NCBI GenBank assembly: GCA_000474255.1
Contig: BATO01000004.1
Coordinates: forward strand, 1 to 64,000
Origin: Aquipseudomonas alcaligenes MRY13-0052
Lineage (GTDB): Bacteria; Pseudomonadota; Gammaproteobacteria; Pseudomonadales; Pseudomonadaceae
DNA length: 64,000 nucleotides
Direction of reading: 5' to 3'
The notes beneath the pieces are model-generated. The model was not told where the DNA came from. It worked only from the letters and a program-made list of their open reading frames with translations, and made no database searches. Of this stretch, positions 29,334 to 41,739 are shown piece by piece; the stretch's first letter is position 1, and every line of letters begins with the position of its first letter. Made by a program: the position numbers and the translations under genes.

Positions 29334-30113
29334 TCAGATGCTCAGCAGCCAGTCGTAGTCGACGATCAGCGGCGCGTGCTGGGAGAAGCGCGGCTGGCGC
29401 GGCAGGCGAGCGCTGCGCACGGAGCGACGCATGCCCGGCGTGAGAATGTGGTAGTCGAAACGCCAGCCGAGGTTGAGCATGTCGGCCTGTTCACTGTCGG
29501 GCCACCAGCTGTACTGGTCGCCTTCGCGGCTGACTTCGCGCAGCGCGTCCACGTAACCCATGGTGCCGAACACTTCGTCCATCCAGGCGCGCTCGGGCGC
29601 GAGGAAGCCGGGCAACTGCTGGCAGTCGCGCCAGTTCTTCACGTCCAGCTTCTGATGGGCGAGGTAAAGCGAACCACAATAGATGTACTCGCGGCGCTTG
29701 CGGCGCTGCTTGTTCAGATAATGGGTGAAGTCGTCCATGAACTTGAACTTGTGGTTCAGGTTCTCATCGCCGCCCTGGCCCGAAGGCAGCAGCAGGGTAG
29801 CGATACTCACTTTGTCGAAATCCGCCTGCAGGTAGCGCCCATAACGATCACAGGTCTCGAAACCGAGACCCCAGATCACTGCCTTGGGTTGCAAACGCGA
29901 ATAAAGCGCCACGCCGCCTTGGCTTGGCACTTCAGCATCGCTGGCATAGAGGAAATAGCCGTCCAGTTGGAAGGCTGGGTCGTCCAGATCAAAGGCAGAG
30001 GCACGGGTGTCTTGCAGGCAGATCACGTCGGCATTCTGTGCTTGCAACCAACTGAGGAGTCCTCGTTCGGCTGCGGCATGAATACCATTCACGTTCACAC
30101 TGATGATCCGCAT
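29334..30113 (-). CDS. crc: catabolite repression control protein Crc
   Basis: A 259-residue protein with the exonuclease III/endonuclease-phosphatase fold, which in Pseudomonas works with Hfq to repress translation of catabolic mRNAs bearing A-rich motifs. Its length and the N-terminus MRIISVNVNGIHAAAERGLLSWL match Crc by recall; later landmarks are ICLQDTRAS, DRYGRYLQADFD and the C-terminal QHAPLIVDYDWLLSI. The known P. aeruginosa protein lacks nuclease activity. Head-to-head with pyrE, as in P. aeruginosa, across 81 bases. Candidate targets in this window are the A-rich motifs at 11553, 48320 and 51280. Confidence 0.95.
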   Translation of the reverse strand: MRIISVNVNGIHAAAERGLLSWLQAQNADVICLQDTRASAFDLDDPAFQLDGYFLYASDAEVPSQGGVALYSRLQPKAVIWGLGFETCDRYGRYLQADFDKVSIATLLLPSGQGGDENLNHKFKFMDDFTHYLNKQRRKRREYIYCGSLYLAHQKLDVKNWRDCQQLPGFLAPERAWMDEVFGTMGYVDALREVSREGDQYSWWPDSEQADMLNLGWRFDYHILTPGMRRSVRSARLPRQPRFSQHAPLIVDYDWLLSI

Positions 30114-30194
30114 AAATGGCCCCCAAAAACTCGTGCGTGTATGATACCCGAGCTCTTTCTATTTAGCTAAATCCGTGCCGTCCGGGGCTTTTAC

Positions 30195-30836
30195 ATGCAG
30201 GCGTATCAACGCGATTTCATTCGCTTCGCCATCGAACGCGGTGTGCTGCGTTTCGGTGAGTTCACTCTCAAATCCGGGCGTACCAGCCCTTATTTCTTCA
30301 ATGCCGGCCTGTTCAACAGCGGGCTCGCGCTGTCCCAACTGGGCCGCTTCTATGCGGCGGCAGTGGTCGACAGCGGCATTCCCTTCGATGTGCTCTTCGG
30401 GCCCGCCTACAAGGGCATCCCGCTGGCTGCGGCCACGGCCGTGGCGCTGGCCGAACATCACGCGATCGATATCCCCTGGTGCTTCAACCGCAAGGAAGCC
30501 AAGGACCATGGCGAGGGCGGCACCCTGGTGGGCGCGCCGCTGGCCGGCCGTGTGCTGATCATTGACGACGTGATCACCGCCGGTACCGCCATCCGCGAAG
30601 TCATGCAGATCATCCAGGGCCAGCAGGCCCAGGCCGCCGGCGTGCTCATCGCGCTGAACCGCCAGGAGCGCGGCAAGGGCGAGCTGTCGGCGATCCAGGA
30701 AGTCGAGCGTGACTTCGGCATGCCGGTGGTGAGCATCGTTTCCCTGGAACAGGTGCTGGAATATCTCGCAGGTGATGCTGAACTGAAGAAGTATCTGCCG
30801 GCAGTGGAAAGCTACCGCGCGAACTACGGAATCTGA
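30195..30836 (+). CDS. pyrE: orotate phosphoribosyltransferase
   Basis: A 213-residue type I PRTase converting orotate and PRPP into OMP in pyrimidine synthesis. The PRPP-binding loop [18 protein letters not shown] is clear, as are [18 protein letters not shown] and the catalytic-loop [21 protein letters not shown]. Divergent from crc. The next gene begins 26 bases after its stop and may be co-transcribed. Confidence 0.97.
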   Translation: MQAYQRDFIRFAIERGVLRFGEFTLKSGRTSPYFFNAGLFNSGLALSQLGRFYAAAVVDSGIPFDVLFGPAYKGIPLAAATAVALAEHHAIDIPWCFNRKEAKDHGEGGTLVGAPLAGRVLIIDDVITAGTAIREVMQIIQGQQAQAAGVLIALNRQERGKGELSAIQEVERDFGMPVVSIVSLEQVLEYLAGDAELKKYLPAVESYRANYGI

Positions 30837-30862
30837 TTCGCCAACAACGACAGGGTGTCTTC

Positions 30863-31447
30863 ATGCCGAAATCGGGTGCAGTCCGTTTTGCCTTGCTCAT
30901 GGGTGTGCTGATGCCTGCTCTGGCGCAAGCCGAGCTCTATCGCTACACCAATGACAAGGGCGTGATTGTGCTCGATCGCCTTGGCGTGCCCTCGCAGTAC
31001 ATCGACAAGGGCTACGAAGTCCTCAACGACCAGGGCCGGGTGACCAAGACGGTACCGCCGGCGCCCACCCTGGAAGAGCGCAAGCGCATGCAGGAGGAGA
31101 AGGCCCGTGCCGGCTCCGACGCCCAGTTGCTGCGCCTGTACACCAGCGTCGAAGACGTCGACCGTGCCCTGCAGCGCAAGCTGGCGGAGCTCGACGGGGT
31201 GATCAGCGTCGCCCGTGGCAACCAGCAGTCCCTGCGTACCCAGCAGGCCAACCTGCAGGCCCAGGCCGCCGACAACGAGCGTGCCGGCCGCCAGGTTCCC
31301 GAGCATCTGGTGGCGCAGATCAGCGACCTGCGCGCCGAGCAGCAGCGCCTGGAGCAGGACATCGCCCGCTACCAGCAGGATCGCAAGAACGCCCAGGCCG
31401 GCTTCGCCGCTGACCGCGCCCGCCTGGCCCAGTTGCTGCAGCGCTGA
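30863..31447 (+). CDS. exported DUF4124 protein with coiled coil
   Basis: A 194-residue predicted periplasmic protein. The signal peptide (about 1-23) ends in ALAQAE, then a DUF4124 motif LYRYTNDKGVIVLDRLGVPSQYIDKGYEVLN. From about residue 65 it becomes strongly helical, with RKRMQEEKARAGSDAQLLRLY and long Gln/Arg/Ala-rich coiled-coil stretches to the C-terminus (LRAEQQRLEQDIARYQQDR). The pattern suggests a peptidoglycan- or envelope-associated scaffold, but no function is established. It is downstream of pyrE and convergent with the thioesterase gene, with 3 bases between their stops. Confidence 0.83.
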   Translation: MPKSGAVRFALLMGVLMPALAQAELYRYTNDKGVIVLDRLGVPSQYIDKGYEVLNDQGRVTKTVPPAPTLEERKRMQEEKARAGSDAQLLRLYTSVEDVDRALQRKLAELDGVISVARGNQQSLRTQQANLQAQAADNERAGRQVPEHLVAQISDLRAEQQRLEQDIARYQQDRKNAQAGFAADRARLAQLLQR

Positions 31448-31450
31448 GCT

Positions 31451-31897
31451 TCATTCCTCGGCGGCGTGCCGCTCGAATGCCCTGACCTTCTCCCGCAGCC
31501 AGTCCGGCAGCCGCTTGCTGCTGCGGCTCGCGCCATCCGCGTGGACGTAAACGATCTCGCCTGCCGTCAGCGCCGCTTCGCCGTGCCAGATGCCGATATT
31601 GAAGGTGAGGCTCGAGCCACCCAGCCGCCCTACCCTTACGCCGATGGACAGCTCGTCGTCGAAGCGCGCCGGGGCCAGGTATTCCAGCAGCGTGCGCACG
31701 GCGAAGAAGTCGCCACCGTCCTGCGCCAGGTCCTCCGGGTAGCGCACGCCCAGGGCGCGGAAGTACTCGGTGATGCCGACGTCGGCGTAGGTCAGGTAGT
31801 GGCCGTTGAAGACGATGCCTTGCGGGTCCACTTCGGCCCAGCGCACGCGCAGCGGCATGAAGAAGGTGAAGTCGTTCAGGGAGGGGGTTGCTGCCAT
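31451..31897 (-). CDS. 4-hydroxybenzoyl-CoA-type hotdog thioesterase
   Basis: A 148-residue acyl-CoA thioesterase of the YbgC/4HBT class. The diagnostic N-terminal block is RVRWAEVDPQGIVFNGHYLTYADVGITEYF, with the Asp in VDPQGIVFN as the likely catalytic residue. LTFNIGIWHGEAALTAGEIVYVHAD forms the long hotdog strand. The start at 31897 is chosen because AAGGAG precedes it; a frame extends 18 codons further without a good site. It is a lone gene downstream of argB with a 134-base gap. The substrate is unknown. Confidence 0.86.
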   Translation of the reverse strand: MAATPSLNDFTFFMPLRVRWAEVDPQGIVFNGHYLTYADVGITEYFRALGVRYPEDLAQDGGDFFAVRTLLEYLAPARFDDELSIGVRVGRLGGSSLTFNIGIWHGEAALTAGEIVYVHADGASRSSKRLPDWLREKVRAFERHAAEE

Positions 31898-32031
31898 CTC
31901 GTGCTCCTTGCAGTGAGCGGTCAGCTTCTGCGCAAGGAGGCGGGCCGGCAAGAGCGGTATGGCTGGATCGCGGATGTGAATAAGCCGGATCGCTCCGGCT
32001 TATTCGGGTACCGCCTGGGCCTGCTGAAGGC

Positions 32032-35557
<3,526 letters not shown>

Positions 35558-35597
35558 TGAAGGTCTCCCCCGCGGATCATCCTGAAGTCGTTCCGGA

Positions 35598-36053
35598 TCA
35601 GTGGCTGCCGGAGTGCCCGAAGCCGCCCGCGCCGCGCTGGCTCTCGTCGAACTCGTCGACCAGCTCGAAGTGCGCCTGCACGACTGGCACCAAGACTAGC
35701 TGAGCGATGCGCTCGCCGATGGCGATGGTGAAGGCGCTCTGGCCACGGTTCCAGCAGGAGACCATCAGCTCGCCCTGGTAGTCGGAGTCGATCAGGCCGA
35801 CCAGGTTGCCCAGCACGATGCCGTGCTTGTGGCCCAGGCCCGAGCGCGGAAGGATCAGCGCGGCGAGGCCCGGGTCGGCGATGTAGATGGACAGGCCGGT
35901 GGGGATCAGCACGGTCTGGCCCGGTTCCAGGGTCAGGTCTTCCTTGAGCATGGCGCGCAGGTCGAGGCCGGCGGAGCCCGGCGTGGCGTACTGGGGCAGC
36001 GGGAAGTCGCGGCCGATGCGGGGGTCGAGGATCTTGGCTTGCAATGAGTGCAT
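35598..36053 (-). CDS. dut: deoxyuridine 5'-triphosphate nucleotidohydrolase
   Basis: A 151-residue trimeric dUTPase. Motif II is [11 protein letters not shown], motif III is [16 protein letters not shown] with the catalytic Asp, and the C-terminal glycine-rich arm is [10 protein letters not shown]. It removes dUTP and makes dUMP for thymidylate. Lies between coaBC (6 bases upstream) and algC in the same orientation. Confidence 0.97.
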   Translation of the reverse strand: MHSLQAKILDPRIGRDFPLPQYATPGSAGLDLRAMLKEDLTLEPGQTVLIPTGLSIYIADPGLAALILPRSGLGHKHGIVLGNLVGLIDSDYQGELMVSCWNRGQSAFTIAIGERIAQLVLVPVVQAHFELVDEFDESQRGAGGFGHSGSH

Positions 36054-36059
36054 GGGGTC

Positions 36060-37268
36060 TCAGGCCTGGTTGAGGCGATCGGCGATGAAGGCGATCAGCT
36101 GGCGGGCGATCTTGCCCTTGCTGGTCTGGGCGAAGCTGTTCTGGTGCAGCGCGCGATCGATGATGGTGATCGCGTTTTCCTCGCTGTTGAAGCCGATGCT
36201 GGGGTTGGCCACATCGTTGGCGACGATCAGGTCGAGGTTCTTGTCCTTGAGCTTGCGCGAGGCGTACTCGAGCAGGTTCTCGGTCTCGGCGGCGAAGCCG
36301 ACGCTGAAGGGGCGATCGGCGCGCCCGGCGAGGGTCGCGAGGATATCCGGGTTGCGCACCAGTTGCAGCAGCAGGCCTTCGCCGCTGGTGGGGTCCTTCT
36401 TCATTTTGTGCGCCGCCACCACTTCCGGGCGGTAGTCGGCCACGGCGGCCGCGGCGATCAGCAGGTCGCAGGGCATCGCCGCTTCGCAGGCCGCGAGCAT
36501 GTCGCGGGCACTGACCACATCGATGCGGTTGACCCGGTCCGGCGTCGGCAGGTGCACGGGGCCGGTGATCAGGGTGACCTTGGCGCCCGCCTCCACCGCG
36601 GCTTCGGCGAGGGCGAAGCCCATCTTCCCGGAGCTGTGGTTGGTGATGTAGCGCACCGGGTCGATGTTTTCCTGGGTCGGGCCGGCGGTGATCAGCACGT
36701 GGCGGCCGGTCAGGGCCTTGTGCTGGAACAGGTCGGCGGCCAGCTGGGCGAGCTGGTCGGCTTCGAGCATGCGGCCGAGGCCGATGTCGCCACAGGCCTG
36801 GCTGCCGGATGCCGGCCCGAACAGGTGCAGGCCACGCTTGGCGAGGGCTTCGGCGTTGGCCTGGGTCGCCGGGTCGCGCCACATGGCCTGGTTCATCGCC
36901 GGGGCCAGGGCAACCGGTGCGTCGGTGGCCAGCACCAGGGTGGTCAGCAGGTCGTCGGCCACGCCTTGGGTCAGGCGGGCCATGAGGTCGGCGGTGGCAG
37001 GGGCGATGAGCACCAGGTCGGCCCAGCGTGCCAGCTCGATATGACCCATGGCCGCTTCGGCAGCGGTGTCGAGCAGATCGAGGTGCACCGGGTGGCCGGA
37101 AAGGGCCTGTAGGGTCAGCGGGGTGATGAATTCGCGCCCGCCATGGGTCATCACGACCCGTACTTCCGCGCCCTGGTCGCGCAGGCGGCGAACCAGCTCC
37201 GCGCTCTTGTAGGCCGCAATGCCGCCGCCCACGCCCAGTACGATGCGTTTCCGATAGAGCCGCTGCAT
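36060..37268 (-). CDS. coaBC: bifunctional PPCDC / PPC synthetase CoaBC (Dfp)
   Basis: A 402-residue enzyme carrying two steps of coenzyme A synthesis. The N-terminal CoaC flavoprotein decarboxylase (about 1-185) has GGGIAAYKSAELVRRL, GHIELARWADLVLIAPATADL with its catalytic His, PAMNQAMW and SQACGDIGLGRM with the active-site Cys. The C-terminal CoaB synthetase (about 190-402) begins LITAGPTQENIDPVRYITNHSSGKMG and contains IVANDVANPSIGFNSEEN. First gene of the run leading to dut, algC and argB, and divergent from radC. Confidence 0.97.
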   Translation of the reverse strand: MQRLYRKRIVLGVGGGIAAYKSAELVRRLRDQGAEVRVVMTHGGREFITPLTLQALSGHPVHLDLLDTAAEAAMGHIELARWADLVLIAPATADLMARLTQGVADDLLTTLVLATDAPVALAPAMNQAMWRDPATQANAEALAKRGLHLFGPASGSQACGDIGLGRMLEADQLAQLAADLFQHKALTGRHVLITAGPTQENIDPVRYITNHSSGKMGFALAEAAVEAGAKVTLITGPVHLPTPDRVNRIDVVSARDMLAACEAAMPCDLLIAAAAVADYRPEVVAAHKMKKDPTSGEGLLLQLVRNPDILATLAGRADRPFSVGFAAETENLLEYASRKLKDKNLDLIVANDVANPSIGFNSEENAITIIDRALHQNSFAQTSKGKIARQLIAFIADRLNQA

Positions 37269-37402
37269 AGGCCTGCCTTATGGATGTTTAGATTGCGCAG
37301 CGGCGACGACGCCTCCCCAGGCCAATCGCCGCGCAAAAAAGGTGGATTAAGATAGCACAGCGACCGCATGGGAACAGCGGTGCGCTCAACCACGGAGGCG
37401 CC

Positions 37403-38077
37403 ATGAGCATTCGTCACTGGCCTGCGGCGGAGCGGCCGCGGGAGAAGCTTCTAGAGCAGGGCGCGGCGGCCCTCACCGACGCCGAACTCCTCGCCATATT
37501 CCTGCGTATCGGGGTGGCCGGGCAGAGCGCGGTGGACCTCGCCCGCCATCTGCTCAACGACTTCGGCGGCCTGCGCCTGCTGCTGGAAGCGGACATCGAT
37601 TCCTTCTGCAGCCGCCTCGGCCTCGGGCCGGCCAAATACGCCCAGTTGCAGGCGGTGCTGGAGATGTCGCGTCGGCACCTGGCCGAAGGGCTGCGCCGCA
37701 ATTCGGTGTTGGAAAGTCCGCAGACGGTGCGCGATTACCTGAAGGCGCAGCTGCGCCATGAACCCCATGAGCTGTTCGGTTGCCTGTTCCTCGACTCGAA
37801 GCACCGGGTGCTGGCCTTCGAGGTGCTGTTCCATGGCTCCATCGACGGAGCCAGCGTCTATCCGCGCCAGGTGGTCAAGCGGGCCCTGGCGCACAACGCG
37901 GCCGCGCTGATCCTCACCCACAACCACCCTTCCGGGGTTGCCGAACCCAGCCAGGCGGATCGCCTGCTGACCCAGCGCCTGCAGGAGGCCCTGGCACTGG
38001 TCGAGGTGCGGGTGCTCGACCACTTCGTGGTGGGGGACGGCGAGCCGTTGTCGATGGCCGAGTACGGCTGGCTCTAG
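37403..38077 (+). CDS. radC: RadC/JAB-domain protein
   Basis: A 224-residue member of the RadC family (UPF0758). A helix-hairpin-helix-type N-terminal domain (about 1-100: [25 protein letters not shown]) is followed by an MPN/JAB-like metalloprotein domain with [20 protein letters not shown] and [23 protein letters not shown], which supply the Zn-binding His/His/Asp set. The family name comes from a mutation later assigned elsewhere, so a DNA-repair role is not proven. Its 3' end overlaps the next, convergent gene by 4 bases. Confidence 0.93.
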   Translation: MSIRHWPAAERPREKLLEQGAAALTDAELLAIFLRIGVAGQSAVDLARHLLNDFGGLRLLLEADIDSFCSRLGLGPAKYAQLQAVLEMSRRHLAEGLRRNSVLESPQTVRDYLKAQLRHEPHELFGCLFLDSKHRVLAFEVLFHGSIDGASVYPRQVVKRALAHNAAALILTHNHPSGVAEPSQADRLLTQRLQEALALVEVRVLDHFVVGDGEPLSMAEYGWL

Positions 38078-38634
38078 CGCGTGTCGTCGACCCGGCGCTG
38101 GATGGCGGCCAGCAAACGCCGGCGGATCAGCCCGCTGGCCGGGCGTATGGCCAGCCAGTAGGGTGTGAACAGCAGGCGGCTGCGGCGGTCCGGGCAATAG
38201 ACCCGGGTTTCGGTGTGCAGGGTCGTGCGGCCATCCGCGCCGGGGCTGCAGTGAAAACTCAGAACCAGCTTGGCGACGCCGGGCTCGGCATAGGCGTCGA
38301 AGGCGGCGGCGTCGCTGACCGGCTGCAGCCCGAAGTCGCTGCGCCAGAAGCGCCCGATGAGCCCATAGGCCAGGGCGCGATCGGCGTCCCGTTCCAGCAG
38401 GGTGAATTCGTGCAGGCCAAAGGTGGCGCGGCCCTTGAGGTTGTTGGTGAGCCCGAGCGCGCCAGCCAGGCGTGCCGGTGCCTCGCGGATGTGCAGCAGG
38501 GTGCGCACCAGCGGGTCGTCATGCACGGCGAGTTCGCCGACCGCATCCAGTGCCTGGCGTGGCGTTGCCCGCAGTGGCAGCTGGTGCCGCTCGACGAACT
38601 GGAACTGCGGCAGGTAGCGCTGGCTCAGCTCCAT
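38074..38634 (-). CDS. small conserved protein, possible START/SRPBCC-like fold
   Basis: A 186-residue protein of unknown function. It starts [33 protein letters not shown] and contains [29 protein letters not shown] and [59 protein letters not shown]. The alternation of strands and the closing helix resemble polyketide-cyclase/START-like proteins (SRPBCC), but this is a shape inference only. It overlaps the end of the substrate-binding gene upstream by one base (TGATG), implying translational coupling with that gene. Confidence 0.72.
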   Translation of the reverse strand: MELSQRYLPQFQFVERHQLPLRATPRQALDAVGELAVHDDPLVRTLLHIREAPARLAGALGLTNNLKGRATFGLHEFTLLERDADRALAYGLIGRFWRSDFGLQPVSDAAAFDAYAEPGVAKLVLSFHCSPGADGRTTLHTETRVYCPDRRSRLLFTPYWLAIRPASGLIRRRLLAAIQRRVDDTR

Positions 38635-40211
38635 CAGGGTTTCACGCTGACGTGGGAAAAGTCCTGGCGACCGAAGGGATTGGCCTGGTAGCCCTCGACG
38701 CCGGCGCGGGTCAGGGCGAAGGCGGTGGGATGGGCCAGCGGCAGCCACAGCGCCTGTTCCTGGATGATGCGCTGCGCCTTTATATAGAGGGCCGTGCGTT
38801 CGGCCTGGTCAGCGAGGCCCTTGCCGTCGCTGATCAGCTTGTCCAGTTCGGCGTCGCAATAGCGTGCGAAGTTGAGCCCCGATTGCACCGAGGCGCAGGA
38901 AAACTGCGGGGTGAGGAAGTTGTCCGGGTCGCCGTTGTCGCCGGCCCAGCCCATGAACAGCAGATCATGCTCGCCGGCCTTGGCGCGGCGGATCAGCTCG
39001 CCCCATTCGATCACGCGGATTTCGGCCTGGATGCCCACCTTGCCCAGGTCCGCCTGCAGCAACTGGGCGCCGAGGCTGGGGTTGGGGTTCAGCAGGCTGC
39101 CGGAAGGACGGGTCCAGATCGTGGTCTTGAAGCCATCCTTGAAACCGGCCTCGGCCAGCAGCGCGCGGGCCTTCTCCGGGTCATGGGCGTAGCCGGGCAG
39201 GTCCTTGGCATAGCTCCAGGTGTTGGGCGGATAGGGGCCGTTGGCGGCGCTCGCGCTGCCTTCGAACACGGCCTTGAGGTAGCTCGGCTTGTCGAAGGCC
39301 AGGTTGATGGCCTGGCGCACCTTGGCCTGGTCCAGCGGCGGGTGCTGGCTGTTGATGCCGATGAAGGCGGTCATGAAGGCCGGTGTCTGCACCACCTTGA
39401 GCGCGGCGTCCTTGCTTGCGGCCTGGACATCCAGCGGCTTGGGCGACAGGGCGATCTGGCATTCACCGCGGCGCAGCTTCTGCAGGCGCACATTGGCGTC
39501 CGGGGTGATGGCGAAGATCAGGCCGTCCACCGCCGGCTTGCCGGCGAAATAGTCCGGGTTGGCGCTATAGCGCACCACGGCGTCCTTCTGGAAGCGCTTG
39601 AAGACGAAGGGGCCGGTGCCGATCGGCTGGGCGTTGAGCTTCTCCGGCGTGCCGGCCTTCATCAGTTGCTCGGCGTATTCGGCCGAATAGATGGAGGCGA
39701 AGCCCATGCTCAGGGTGGCGAGGAAGGTGGCGTCGGGCTTGTTCAGGGTGAAGCGCACCTGCAGTGGCGCGACCTTGTCGATGGACTTGATCAGTTGCGG
39801 CAGCTGCATCGACTGGGCGTGGGGGAAGCCGCTCTGGGCGACCTTGTGCCAGGGGTTGGCCGCATCGAGCATGCGCTGGAAGCTGAACAGCACGTCATCG
39901 ACATCCAGCTCGCGGCCGGGCTTGAAGTACTCGGTGGTGTGGAAGCGTACACCGGGGCGCAGGGTGAAGGTGTAGGCCAGGCCGCCGGGGGAGACCTCCC
40001 AGCTCTGCGCCAGCCCGGGCACCAGCTCGCCACGCTGGGCATCGAACTCCACCAGGCGGTTCATCAGCACATCGGCGGATGCGTTGGTGGTGGTCAGCGA
40101 GTTGTACTGCACCACGTCGAAGCCTTCGGGGCTGGCCTCGGTGCAGACGCTCAGGCTGGCCGCCTGGGCGAACAGCGGGGCGAGCAGCAGGGGAAGGGCG
40201 GCGAATCGCAT
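38634..40211 (-). CDS. peptide ABC transporter substrate-binding protein (orphan, DppA-like)
   Basis: A 525-residue periplasmic binding protein of family 5. The signal peptide is about residues 1-18 (MRFAALPLLLAPLFAQA). Family features are ASADVLMNRLVEFDAQRGELVPGLAQSWE, YTFTLRPGVRFHTTEYF, NAQPIGTGPFVFKRFQ and LAFDKPSYLKAVFEG. No permease or ATPase lies beside it, and by recalled position next to rpmB-rpmG it corresponds to one of the DppA paralogues that share a single DppBCDF permease in P. aeruginosa. The ligand is probably a dipeptide. The start has GGAG 7 bases upstream. It is coupled to the unknown gene at 38074. Confidence 0.85.
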   Translation of the reverse strand: MRFAALPLLLAPLFAQAASLSVCTEASPEGFDVVQYNSLTTTNASADVLMNRLVEFDAQRGELVPGLAQSWEVSPGGLAYTFTLRPGVRFHTTEYFKPGRELDVDDVLFSFQRMLDAANPWHKVAQSGFPHAQSMQLPQLIKSIDKVAPLQVRFTLNKPDATFLATLSMGFASIYSAEYAEQLMKAGTPEKLNAQPIGTGPFVFKRFQKDAVVRYSANPDYFAGKPAVDGLIFAITPDANVRLQKLRRGECQIALSPKPLDVQAASKDAALKVVQTPAFMTAFIGINSQHPPLDQAKVRQAINLAFDKPSYLKAVFEGSASAANGPYPPNTWSYAKDLPGYAHDPEKARALLAEAGFKDGFKTTIWTRPSGSLLNPNPSLGAQLLQADLGKVGIQAEIRVIEWGELIRRAKAGEHDLLFMGWAGDNGDPDNFLTPQFSCASVQSGLNFARYCDAELDKLISDGKGLADQAERTALYIKAQRIIQEQALWLPLAHPTAFALTRAGVEGYQANPFGRQDFSHVSVKP

Positions 40212-40393
40212 GGGCAGGCTCCATTTGCGGTGGCCCTGGCCGGTGGCGGCGGGCGGAGGCCCTACGCTAGACCATGGCCAGGAGCGGGGCAATGCGCTTC
40301 TGGCGACGAGCGGTTATTTTCTGCGCAGCCCGCGTCGCTGCGGTTGCAGGCCCTCGCGGTTGGGCACCGCTTTCGGCAAAAGTGGTGCAGTCC

Positions 40394-40422
40394 TTGCTGC
40401 ACTAGGGGGTTTCTGATATAAA
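40394..40422 (+). promoter_or_regulatory. sigma-70 type promoter of rpmB-rpmG
   Basis: TTGCTG and TATAAA separated by 17 bases, giving an expected transcription start near 40429. This leaves a leader of about 140 bases before the rpmB ATG. Confidence 0.7.
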
Positions 40423-40429
40423 GCAGCGC

Positions 40430-40568
40430 TCTTTTCTAGGGGCCCGGTCTTTCGCAGTCTGTGTGTGGCCGGTAAGACCCTGACGAGACGGGCGCTAAAA
40501 CGCCCACAAGTGAGAGTTCAAGCGGCCAACCCATGCCGGGTTGGGCATGAGGTTTAGAGGGCTGAGGC
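40430..40568 (+). promoter_or_regulatory. structured 5' leader of rpmB-rpmG
   Basis: The predicted untranslated leader holds two clear hairpins: GGGCG-6-CGCCC at 40490-40505 and a 7-bp stem CCAACCC/GGGTTGG with a 5-base loop at 40526-40544. No small ORF or T-run is evident. Ribosomal-protein leaders of this size are often autoregulatory. Whether this one binds L28 or L33 is inference. Confidence 0.5.
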
Positions 40569-40805
40569 ATGTCTAGAGTCTGTCAAGTAACCGGTAAGGG
40601 TCCGGTTACCGGGAACAACGTTTCCCACGCTAACAACAAAACCCGTCGTCGTTTCCTGCCGAACCTGCAGCACCACCGCTTCTGGGTCGAGTCCGAGAAG
40701 CGCTTCGTGCGTCTGCGCGTTTCCGCCAAGGGCATGCGCATCATCGACAAGCGTGGTATCGACGTAGTCCTGTCCGAGCTGCGTGCTCGCGGCGAGAAGG
40801 TATAA
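40569..40805 (+). CDS. rpmB: 50S ribosomal protein L28
   Basis: A 78-residue ribosomal protein. It has the exact L28 signature [39 protein letters not shown], with a basic, Arg/Lys-rich C-terminus. It begins 140 bases after a good promoter and ends 10 bases before rpmG. Confidence 0.98.
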   Translation: MSRVCQVTGKGPVTGNNVSHANNKTRRRFLPNLQHHRFWVESEKRFVRLRVSAKGMRIIDKRGIDVVLSELRARGEKV

Positions 40806-40815
40806 GGAGCTAATC

Positions 40816-40971
40816 ATGCGTGAACTGATCCGTTTGGTGTCCAGCGCCGGTACCGGCCACTTCTACACCACCGACAAGAACAAGCGCACTACTCCCGACA
40901 AGATCGAAATCAAGAAATTCGATCCGGTCGTGCGTAAGCACGTGATCTACAAGGAAGCCAAGATCAAGTAA
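40816..40971 (+). CDS. rpmG: 50S ribosomal protein L33
   Basis: A 51-residue ribosomal protein with [36 protein letters not shown] and the C-terminal VIYKEAKIK. It contains no Cys, so it is the zinc-free type. AAGGAG precedes its ATG. It is the second gene of the rpmB-rpmG operon, which ends in the terminator at 40993. Confidence 0.98.
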   Translation: MRELIRLVSSAGTGHFYTTDKNKRTTPDKIEIKKFDPVVRKHVIYKEAKIK

Positions 40972-40992
40972 TTGATCCGGCCCTTGTCGAAG

Positions 40993-41018
40993 AAGCCCGC
41001 CTACATGGCGGGCTTTTT
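40993..41018 (+). terminator. terminator of rpmB-rpmG
   Basis: A 9-bp stem (AAGCCCGCC/GGCGGGCTT) with a 5-base loop followed by a T-run, 22 bases after rpmG. Confidence 0.92.
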
Positions 41019-41056
41019 CATGCCCGCGATTTGTCGTCCGGCCTTTCCCGCGCCCA

Positions 41057-41080
41057 TAAAAAAGCCCGCTTTCGCGGGCT
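41057..41080 (-). terminator. terminator of the cupin gene
   Basis: A 7-bp stem AGCCCGC/GCGGGCT with a 4-base loop at 41063-41080 and an A-run just left of it, read as a T-run on the minus strand. It lies 38 bases past the minus-strand cupin stop at 41118. Confidence 0.8.
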
Positions 41081-41117
41081 CAAGGGGATTACGAGCTTCT
41101 GGAGGTGAAGCGGTGGA

Positions 41118-41480
41118 TCATTTGCTCTGTTCGAAGATCACGTAGACCTTGCGGCAGGCCTCGAGCACTTCCCAGGTGCCGGAGAAGCCGGCGGGAATGA
41201 CGAAGCGATCGCCGGCGCGAACGGTCTTGGCGTTGCCGTCGGCGTCACGCAGGACGGAAACGCCCTGGAGGATCTCGCAGTATTCGTGTTCGGTGTAGCT
41301 GACGGTCCAGTGGCCGACTGCGCCTTCCCAGATGCCCACGTTGAACTGCCCGCAGGGGCTGCCGTAGTGGTTGCGCACGCTCTGCTCCGGGTCGCCCTTG
41401 AGGACTTTCTCGGGGGCTGGGCGGTAGCGCTCGGCGGCGGCTGGGCTGTTGGCGAAGTCGACGATGGATTCGATGTTCAT
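41118..41480 (-). CDS. cupin-fold protein (DUF861-like)
   Basis: A 120-residue single-domain cupin. MNIESIVDFANSPAAAERYRPAPEKVLKGDPEQSVRNHYG leads into the cupin core QFNVGIWEGAVGHWTVSYTEHEYCEILQGVSVLRD and VRAGDRFVIPAGFSGTWEVLEACRKVYVIFE, the pattern of cupin_3 proteins related to ureidoglycine aminohydrolase-type folds. A second His/Glu metal set is only partly visible (HEYCE). The start at 41480 has GGAA 6 bases away. It lies next to the polyamine genes across a 308-base gap. It might use a small molecule of nitrogen metabolism, but no substrate is known. Confidence 0.78.
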   Translation of the reverse strand: MNIESIVDFANSPAAAERYRPAPEKVLKGDPEQSVRNHYGSPCGQFNVGIWEGAVGHWTVSYTEHEYCEILQGVSVLRDADGNAKTVRAGDRFVIPAGFSGTWEVLEACRKVYVIFEQSK

Positions 41481-41650
41481 GGCGGTTCCGTTGCAGCTGG
41501 CGGGTGGTCCGCGCCCGGCGGACCTGTTTTTTATTCTGCCCGGTTGTCGGCGGCTTCCCCTATGCCCGTGGGAGGGAGGGAAAACGCCCGGGCGATCCGA
41601 TCCGCAGTCTATGTTTAATAAAACGAACATGACAAGGGCTTTTGCTGGAA

Positions 41651-41672
41651 TTTTGTCAAAAATATTGAAAAC
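41651..41672 (+). promoter_or_regulatory. AT-rich dyad upstream of kauB (candidate operator)
   Basis: TTTTGTCAA and TTGAAAAC around a 5-base spacer, an imperfect inverted repeat 117 bases before the kauB start codon, in the 308-base gap between the cupin and kauB. It could be the binding site of a local regulator such as PauR, but no PauR consensus was checked. Confidence 0.35.
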
Positions 41673-41739
41673 CCAGGGCCCTCTGGTTTAGGGTTGCGAT
41701 CAGGTTCGGCCGCATGCTGGCCTTGCAGAATTCTTGACA

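Noticed and set aside
38472-40421. 649-codon plus-strand frame opposite the substrate-binding gene
   Set aside because: Same shadow composition and no ribosome site or domain; covers conserved family 5 binding-protein sequence.
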